Of a stretch of DNA of 20,336 bases, positions 15,409-20,336 are shown in pieces. The DNA lies in contig CAYSCS010000041.1 in NCBI GenBank assembly GCA_964429695.1, positions 1-20,336 on the forward strand, given 5' to 3'. The stretch comes from CAYSCS01 sp964429695 (GTDB lineage: Bacteria > Acidobacteriota > Aminicenantia > Aminicenantales > Aminicenantaceae). A model generated the notes under the pieces. The model saw only the letters and a list, made by a program, of their open reading frames with translations. It had not been told where the DNA came from and did not search any database. Position 1 is the first letter of the stretch, and every line of letters begins with the position of its first letter. The position numbers and the translations under genes were made by a program.

Positions 15409-15434
15409 CCTTTAGAGTCTTTACTAAAGGTTTT
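15409..15434 (+). terminator. Rho-independent terminator after the nuclease gene
   Basis: CCTTTAG (15409-15415) and CTAAAGG (15424-15430) form a perfect 7-bp stem around an 8-nt loop, followed by TTTT. It lies 12 bp after the nuclease stop and would end the transketolase-nuclease transcript. The stem is only moderately GC-rich and the T-run is short. Confidence 0.65.
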
Positions 15435-15584
15435 AATTAGTTTATAAAAGCCTATTATTGAGATGGAATAGAGAATTAGAATTTAATCCTGGCTCAAAAA
15501 AAGAAGATTGATAATTTTTCTTGATGAAGATTGAACATTTGAGTGAGAGAACAAAAGATTTTTGTTTAAGATAGAGAGGAAAAT

Positions 15585-17012
15585 TTGTATAAAAGAGTCG
15601 ATAAAGGATTTATCCGGAAGCTTGAAAAAATTGTAGGAGAGGATAATTTAATCCTTGAAGAAGAAAGACTGCTGGATTACAGTCATGATGAATTTTCTCT
15701 CAAAGAGATAGCTAGATTACCTGAGGTGGTGGTGAAGCCAAGGTCTAGCCTTGAGGTCTCAAGAGTTTTAATCTGTGCAAACGAGGAGAAAGTTCCAGTA
15801 ACGCCAAGAGGGGGTGCTACAGGACTCTGTGGAGGATGTGTTCCAGTTTGGGGAGGGATTGTCCTCTCTCTTGAGAAGATGAATCGAATCATCGAGGTTG
15901 ATAGAGATAATCAGATGGCTGTGGTTGAGGCAGGTGTAACTCTTAAAAATTTTGTGAGCGCGGTAGAGGATGCAGGCCTTTTCTTCCCCCCTCATCCTGG
16001 AGAAGAAAGCGCTATGATTGGTGGCCTCATTGCAACTAACGCGGGAGGCAGTCGGGCTGTGAAATATGGCGTCATGCGTAACTATGTGAGAGGGGTTGAG
16101 GTCGTTTTGCCTCAGGGAGCTGTTTTGAACTTGGGAGGGAAGCTGATGAAAGGGAGCTCAGGCTATAGCCTTCTCAATTTGATCATCGGTTCTGAAGGAA
16201 CCCTGGGAGTAATAACCAGAGCCATCATTCAGCTTCTTCCTCCGCCCCGATTGACGAGAACTCTAATCATCCCTTTTACGGATCTGGAAGAGGCAATAGA
16301 AACCGTTCCTTTACTCATCAAGCAAAAAATACTTCCTCTCGCTGTCGAGTTCATTCCTTTGGAAATAATCCAAATAACAGAAGAGCGCTTGATGAAGAAG
16401 TGGCCTTCTTCTGTCGGAGAAACACACTTGCTTATAATCCTCGATGCTCCTACTGAAGAAGAGATGGATAGGCTTTCTCAAGAGGTGGCAGAAGTTTGTC
16501 TTCAGAAGAATGCTCTCGATGTATTGGTGGCAGAGACACAAAAAAAACAAGCAGATATCCTTGAAATCAGGAGCAAAATCTACGAAGCTCTCAAGCTCTA
16601 CACGGTTGAAGTGTTTGATATTGTTGTCCCCCGAGGAGAAATTGCCCGTCATGTTAAAAGGGTTAAGGAAATTGGCCAAAAATATGGAGTATGGCTTCCG
16701 ACTTTTGGACATGCGGCTGATGGAAATGTTCATACCCATCTGATGAAGGCCCGTTTTGAGGAAGGGAAGATGATTCCAATCGAGGAGAAAGTGTGGAGGA
16801 ATGCCCTAGAAGGAGTGCGCAAGGAATTATACTTAGATTGTAAACACAGGGGAGGACTGGTTTCAGGGGAACATGGTATCGGTTTGGTTAAAAAACCATA
16901 TCTTAGTATTGTCTTAGACCCTCAGGAACTATGTTTGATGAAAGGGATAAAAAAGCTTTTTGACCCTAATAACATCCTTAATCCAGGTAAAATTTTCGAG
17001 CTGAAGATTTGA
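15585..17012 (+). CDS. FAD-linked oxidase, glycolate/D-lactate dehydrogenase type (GlcD-like)
   Basis: This 475-residue flavoprotein oxidises a 2-hydroxy acid, probably glycolate or D-lactate, passing electrons from FAD to a partner. The PCMH-type FAD domain contains PRGGATGLCGGCVP (about 74-87), HPGEESAMIGG (137-147) and TNAGGSRAVKYG (151-162). The C-terminal FAD-oxidase domain has FGHAADGNVHTHL (374-386), likely metal-binding histidines, then SGEHGIG (427-433) and D-P-N-N-I-L-N-P-G-K near the end. The start is TTG at 15585, with AGAGAGGA about 5 nt upstream. No ATG fits the family start. No GlcE or iron-sulfur GlcF partner is visible, and the electron acceptor is unknown. The SDR gene begins 17 bp after the stop. 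Confidence 0.93.
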   Translation: MYKRVDKGFIRKLEKIVGEDNLILEEERLLDYSHDEFSLKEIARLPEVVVKPRSSLEVSRVLICANEEKVPVTPRGGATGLCGGCVPVWGGIVLSLEKMNRIIEVDRDNQMAVVEAGVTLKNFVSAVEDAGLFFPPHPGEESAMIGGLIATNAGGSRAVKYGVMRNYVRGVEVVLPQGAVLNLGGKLMKGSSGYSLLNLIIGSEGTLGVITRAIIQLLPPPRLTRTLIIPFTDLEEAIETVPLLIKQKILPLAVEFIPLEIIQITEERLMKKWPSSVGETHLLIILDAPTEEEMDRLSQEVAEVCLQKNALDVLVAETQKKQADILEIRSKIYEALKLYTVEVFDIVVPRGEIARHVKRVKEIGQKYGVWLPTFGHAADGNVHTHLMKARFEEGKMIPIEEKVWRNALEGVRKELYLDCKHRGGLVSGEHGIGLVKKPYLSIVLDPQELCLMKGIKKLFDPNNILNPGKIFELKI

Positions 17013-17029
17013 ATTCGAAGAGAGAGAAA

Positions 17030-18046
17030 ATGAAGATTCTAATTTTAGGCGGAACAAGGTTTTTAGGCTACCATCTCACAGCGCGTCTGGTTAATGATGG
17101 GCACCAGGTCACCCTTTTCAATAGAGGCAGAACTCCAGATGATTTCGGGGACAAGGTGGACCGTATTCGCGGGGATAGGTACGACTCATCATCTTTTCAC
17201 CAACAGCTCAGGGATAAAAAATTCGATGTCGTCATTGATATGATTGCATATAACAGGGAAGATAGCTTCGAGGCGATTAATATTTTCTTTGGTAAGGTTG
17301 CTCATTTCATCCATATCAGCACAGCAGCCGTGTACATCATAGTCAAGAATTATCCCTGTCCTCTAAAAGAAGAAGATTCAAAGGGAGAGCTTTACCCCAG
17401 ACCTGAATCATGGGCAGACCTCTGGGACTATGGTTTCAACAAGATGAAATGTGAGGAAGTACTCATGGAAGCTTTTCGAGAAAAAGGCTTCCCGGTGATG
17501 ATAATCCGACCCCCGATTATAATGGGAGAGAAGGATTACACCCTAAGAGCCTATTCTTATTTTCTTCGTCTTCTGGATGGTAAGCCTCTAATCTTGCCAG
17601 ATGGAGGATTGAACGTTTTTACCCATGTTTATCAGGGAGATATTGTCCAAACTATAGCTCTGAATTTGATGAACCACAAATCATTCGGGAAAATTTATAA
17701 CCTCGCTCAAGAAGAGATTGTAAGCCTGCGCACTTTTGTTCTTGAAGCATCAAGAATCATAGGAAAAAAAGTTGAACTCATTGACATTCCCTCCTGGGTT
17801 CTTGATAGAGCTTCGCTTGGAACTTCTTTCTCTCCCTTTTCAGAAAGGAGGCCCTTTGTGCTTGATGTGGGGAGGGCAAAAAAAGACCTGAATTTTGTTT
17901 CTACTCCTTTTTCTATATGGATGGAAAAGACTATTACCTGGTTCATGGAGAAATATGAGGGGGATCCCCCTCAAAATTATAGCTTGAGGCCCAAAGAGAT
18001 AGAGATTATTGAGAAATATAAGAAAGCCATGGAATCAATTTTTTAA
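17030..18046 (+). CDS. NAD-dependent epimerase/dehydratase-like extended SDR
   Basis: This 338-residue Rossmann-fold enzyme has the nucleotide motif G-G-T-R-F-L-G (7-13) and N-R-G (31-33). The catalytic Tyr134-x3-Lys138 occurs in the run Y-G-F-N-K, and the upstream S-T-A-A-V-Y fits the active-site strand. The P-P-I-I-M-G segment is also typical. The sequence is nearest to the epimerase branch that includes CSP41-like proteins. The substrate is unknown and sugar nucleotides are the usual ones. I chose ATG 17030 because it opens the Rossmann strand at the normal distance. A TTG at 17009 would overlap the previous gene and add seven residues. The gene lies in one run with the FAD oxidase and the dehydrogenase-like gene. 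Confidence 0.88.
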   Translation: MKILILGGTRFLGYHLTARLVNDGHQVTLFNRGRTPDDFGDKVDRIRGDRYDSSSFHQQLRDKKFDVVIDMIAYNREDSFEAINIFFGKVAHFIHISTAAVYIIVKNYPCPLKEEDSKGELYPRPESWADLWDYGFNKMKCEEVLMEAFREKGFPVMIIRPPIIMGEKDYTLRAYSYFLRLLDGKPLILPDGGLNVFTHVYQGDIVQTIALNLMNHKSFGKIYNLAQEEIVSLRTFVLEASRIIGKKVELIDIPSWVLDRASLGTSFSPFSERRPFVLDVGRAKKDLNFVSTPFSIWMEKTITWFMEKYEGDPPQNYSLRPKEIEIIEKYKKAMESIF

Positions 18047-18098
18047 GGGAAGTCTTTCTTTTCCTTGCTGGCAAAATCAGCAAAGAAAGGAGATTTTA

Positions 18099-19091
18099 AT
18101 GGTCAATCTTTTTACCTCATATATGGGAATCAAACTTCAGAACCCCATCATAGTCGCTTCCTGTGATCTAACTTCAAGCGTAGAAGGAATAGTGAAATGC
18201 CAGGAAGCAGGTGCAGGTGCAGTAGTATTGAAATCTATTTTTGAAGAACAATTTTATCTAAGAGAGAATCTTGTCGAAGAAAAGAGGTTGATTCATCCCG
18301 AAGCCATGGATTACTTAAAATCTGGGGGATTGCTTGAGTATGCTCCTCGCTCCCTTTCTCGATTAATAGAAGAGGCTAAAAAGCGAGTTAAAATTCCTCT
18401 CATCGCTAGTATTAATTGTCGTTCTTCAAGGCACTGGCCGATTTTTGCTAGGGAACTTCAGTATTCTGGAGTAGATGGGCTTGAGCTTAATGTCTATTTT
18501 CTTCCTTTGAACCTCGATTATCCCAGCACATATTATGAAAAACAATATTTAGAAATCATCAAAGAAGTAAAGAAATCTGTTTCGATTCCTGTCTCGATTA
18601 AGCTTTCTTCCCAAATAACCTCTCTTCCTTATCTTGTAAATGAGCTGGCTCGGAGAGGGTGTGATGCGGTTGTCCTTTTCAACTGGTTTATGGAGCCTTA
18701 CCTCAACATAAAAAAACTAAAGATTAGAAACAAAAGAGGAAAGAGCAATTTTTCCACTTCTTTAAGATGGGTGGGATTGCTTTCAGGACGCGTCTCCTGT
18801 GATATTGCTTCATCTGGAGGAGTTGAAGATTTTTCAGGAGTGGTAAAGCAGCTCCTAGCTGGCGCATCTGCAGTTCAGATATGTTCCCTTTTCTATAAGA
18901 AAGGACTGAAGGAAATAAAGAATCTTCTTGAGGGAATCAGAAGATGGATGGAAGAAATGAAATTTTCAAGTTTGGATGATTTTAGAGGGGAGCTCTCTTT
19001 CAAAAGACAAGAACTCAGTTTCAAAGGGGCTGGTGAAGCAGAAGGCTATTTCAGGGTTCAATACATGAAGGTTTTTTCGAAATTCATTTGA
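18099..19091 (+). CDS. Dihydroorotate-dehydrogenase-like FMN protein
   Basis: This 330-residue TIM-barrel protein resembles the conserved dihydroorotate-dehydrogenase-like group, not the classic PyrD. FMN-site features include Lys45 in V-L-K-S, Asn106 in A-S-I-N, Asn131 in E-L-N-V-Y, Lys168 in S-I-K-L-S and the glycines in A-S-S-G-G-V. L-F-N-W-F and the closing M-E-x-M-K-F-S-S-L-D-D-F-R-G stretch are typical of this group. The usual active-site base of PyrD could not be identified with certainty, so pyrimidine synthesis should not be assumed. AAAGGAG (18086-18092) supports the ATG at 18099. An upstream start overlapping the SDR gene would add a non-homologous extension. The C-terminal 30 residues, rich in Phe and Lys, exceed the usual family end. 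Confidence 0.86.
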   Translation: MVNLFTSYMGIKLQNPIIVASCDLTSSVEGIVKCQEAGAGAVVLKSIFEEQFYLRENLVEEKRLIHPEAMDYLKSGGLLEYAPRSLSRLIEEAKKRVKIPLIASINCRSSRHWPIFARELQYSGVDGLELNVYFLPLNLDYPSTYYEKQYLEIIKEVKKSVSIPVSIKLSSQITSLPYLVNELARRGCDAVVLFNWFMEPYLNIKKLKIRNKRGKSNFSTSLRWVGLLSGRVSCDIASSGGVEDFSGVVKQLLAGASAVQICSLFYKKGLKEIKNLLEGIRRWMEEMKFSSLDDFRGELSFKRQELSFKGAGEAEGYFRVQYMKVFSKFI

Positions 19092-19107
19092 GCTTAGAAG
19101 CTTTTTT
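19090..19107 (+). terminator. Weak terminator after the dehydrogenase-like gene
   Basis: AGCT (19091-19094) can pair with AGCT (19099-19102) around TAGA, followed by a run of six T residues. The stem is short. It lies at the stop codon of the last operon gene and just before the mobile-element remnant. Confidence 0.35.
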
Positions 19108-19154
19108 CCTTTACTCGGTAATGAGTACCTAGGCGAAAATTGGGCTTCAGCCTG

Positions 19155-19217
19155 TTGCCTCACGAGAAAATCTATATGAAAGCATATTCATTGCCTCACG
19201 TAAGAATCTACACGAAA
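19155..19217. repeat. Two tandem 27-bp repeats at the transposon end
   Basis: Segments 19155-19181 and 19191-19217 match at 22 of 27 positions and start 36 bp apart. Each begins TTGCCTCACG, so on the minus strand each ends CGTGAGGCAA. They lie next to the 3' end of the transposase pseudogene. Repeats of this kind at an element's end usually bind the transposase. A related GCGAAAATTGGGC (19133-19145) resembles ACGAAAATTTGGGC (19212-19225), so the element may end near 19130. Confidence 0.65.
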
Positions 19218-20336
19218 ATTTGGGCAATTTTTCTTCTCTTTTTGCATCCGCCACAACTTCTCCTGGAGTTTCTCTATCTCCTTCTTTAGCTTAACCACAT
19301 TGAGCTCCTTAGAAATCTTCTCGAGTCTCGCTTTTCCTTCCTGGCTTAAGTCGTTCGCTTCTCTCAGCCTCTGATAAGGAGTTTTAGGCTCATCATCTCT
19401 TTTCCTGACCTTACTTCCTCGCCTCTCTTTACTTTGAAGCTTCATCACAACCTGGAAGAAGTTATAAGACAACCTGGCCCGCAAATAAAGTTCCCCAAGC
19501 AGTTGCAGCTCTCGCTCAGGATCATATCTCAGATAACCCACAAGGCGTCTGAGCAGCGCGTAGTTCTTTTGCTCCACAGAGTAGCTCTCGTTTCTCTTAT
19601 AAGGCCGGATGCGGGTAAAGGTCAGGTTATTTCCCTCGAAGTAACGGATAAGATTTATCTGAGTCTATCCCCAGAAGTTTAGAGGGCAGGCGTTATGTTA
19701 TTTTCTCCAGAGCCTTAAATGTCTAGATCTGAACTCTGTTGCGCACCGGTTCAGCCTCAGTACAGCTTGAAGCCACATCTGGAGCGTTAAGACTGGAGAG
19801 GAACTCTCCCTGAGCATTCCTCCGGTCATGACTGACCAAGTCCATCTCCATAAAGCCGGGTAGCCTCTCATCCCATTCAGAAAAGGTTCTGACAGGTACC
19901 TGCGATTTGAGCAGCGTTCCTGGCTTCCTCTCCGGCTTTAACAACCGATCCACCGTGGCGGCCGAAAGGTGGAGCAGCTTCTCCCTGATGGCATTTTTTA
20001 CTCTCACCTTGTTCCTCAAAGCTTCACCACCAACCACCTTAAACTCGCCGCCAGGCGCATACCACAACTATACTCCAGAAGCTGCCATAAACAGACCAGG
20101 ACCTTCCAAAACTCCTCATCATAGAGCCGCTTCCTCTTCCGCCTTATCTTCCTTATCTCGCCCATAAAAATCACCCTCTCCCTTCAGAGTTAACCAAAAC
20201 AACCTTCCGCCCAGAGTTAGGTAATAACCAGCTGGCATAACTTCGGTTGGAGTCAGTAAGAGCTATAAGCTCCCTTATCACCTCTCCTTTATCCTTTTTG
20301 GAAGAGTTCTTATAGCTTGAGGCTAGCTTTTGCAAA
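19188..20336 (-). pseudogene. Decayed integrase-core (DDE) transposase
   Basis: Fragments of one transposase lie end to end on the minus strand, broken by frameshifts and stops. From the right edge to 20171: A-S-S-Y-K-N-S-S-K-K and S-Y-A-S-W-L-L, an N-terminal region. From 20174 to about 20050: L-Y-D-E-E-F-W and C-G-M-R-L-A. From 20067 to 19723: A-T-V-D-R-L-L-K-P-E-R-K-P-G-T, L-L-K-S-Q-V-P-V-R-T and F-M-E-M-D-L-V (first catalytic Asp). In the same frame past stops at 19723-19725 and 19693-19695: G-I-D-S-D (second Asp). After a frameshift and small deletion near 19650: F-T-R-I-R-P-Y-K-R, then V-E-Q-K-N (catalytic Glu, 19572-19574) to the stop at 19188. The true N-terminus lies beyond the window. 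It cannot be active and marks an old insertion. Confidence 0.88.

Noticed and set aside
18009..18098. Upstream start for the DHOD-like gene inside the SDR gene
   Set aside because: The extra 30 residues do not resemble the family, and AAAGGAG sits correctly before 18099.
18099..19091. True pyrimidine-pathway dihydroorotate dehydrogenase (pyrD)
   Set aside because: It fits the DHOD-like group better, lacks a clear active-site base and has no pyr neighbours.
19188..19577. A separate small coiled-coil protein on the minus strand
   Set aside because: Its N-terminus continues upstream in the same frame through transposase motifs up to V-E-Q-K-N, so it is the C-terminal part of the broken transposase.
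19907..20167. Plus-strand ORF of 86 codons at the right end
   Set aside because: It is antisense to the transposase fragments, which explain the region with recognisable motifs.
1..20336. CRISPR array, prophage or riboswitch
   Set aside because: I see no regularly spaced identical repeats, no phage structural or lysis genes and no recognisable riboswitch core. The only repeats are the two at 19155-19217.

Overview
The window reads as a bacterial chromosome segment of moderate-to-low GC, with Shine-Dalgarno sites, sigma70-type and sigma54-type promoters and several Sec-exported proteins. Two proteins that look like outer-membrane beta-barrels (both ending in Phe) suggest a two-membrane cell. 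An exported six-bladed beta-propeller, an animal-type transketolase and a sigma54 promoter together resemble what is seen in Acidobacteriota or Aminicenantota-like genomes. That placement is an inference with low confidence.

Layout. 1-447: non-coding, two small hairpins and a sigma70-type promoter. 448-1650 (+): acidic coiled-coil protein of unknown role, convergent with 1663-3690 (-), a pseudo-receiver/GAF/GGDEF/PilZ diguanylate cyclase. 3895-7024 (+): gltX followed closely by an orphan urocanate hydratase (hutU). 7276-9298 (+): a near-perfect -24/-12 sigma54 promoter, two small secreted four-cysteine peptides, an exported NHL-type beta-propeller and, overlapping its end, an exported thioredoxin-like CXXC protein. 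9459-9534: tRNA-Arg(CCG). 9650-12426 (+): a papain-family (C1A) protease with a C-terminal Ig-like domain, between two barrel-like proteins. 12636-15394 (+): transketolase and an exported staphylococcal-nuclease-like protein with an extra OB-like domain, then a terminator. 15585-19091 (+): FAD-linked glycolate/lactate-type oxidase, an extended SDR and a dihydroorotate-dehydrogenase-like flavoprotein in one run. 19155-20336 (-): a decayed integrase-core transposase with tandem end repeats, running off the right edge.

The best candidate for an undescribed system is 7276-9298. The two peptides share one architecture: signal peptide, mature N-terminus G-x-C, two CX6C pairs, and a C-terminal C-x-I-G-Y-x-x-C block. 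They sit directly behind a textbook sigma54 promoter and upstream of an exported propeller and an exported CXXC protein that could act on their cysteines. The layout recalls the small NVEALA-type exported peptides found beside six-bladed propellers in Bacteroidetes, though the peptide sequences differ. What the peptides do cannot be told from the sequence. The rest of the window is largely central metabolism, cyclic-di-GMP signalling and cell-envelope functions.
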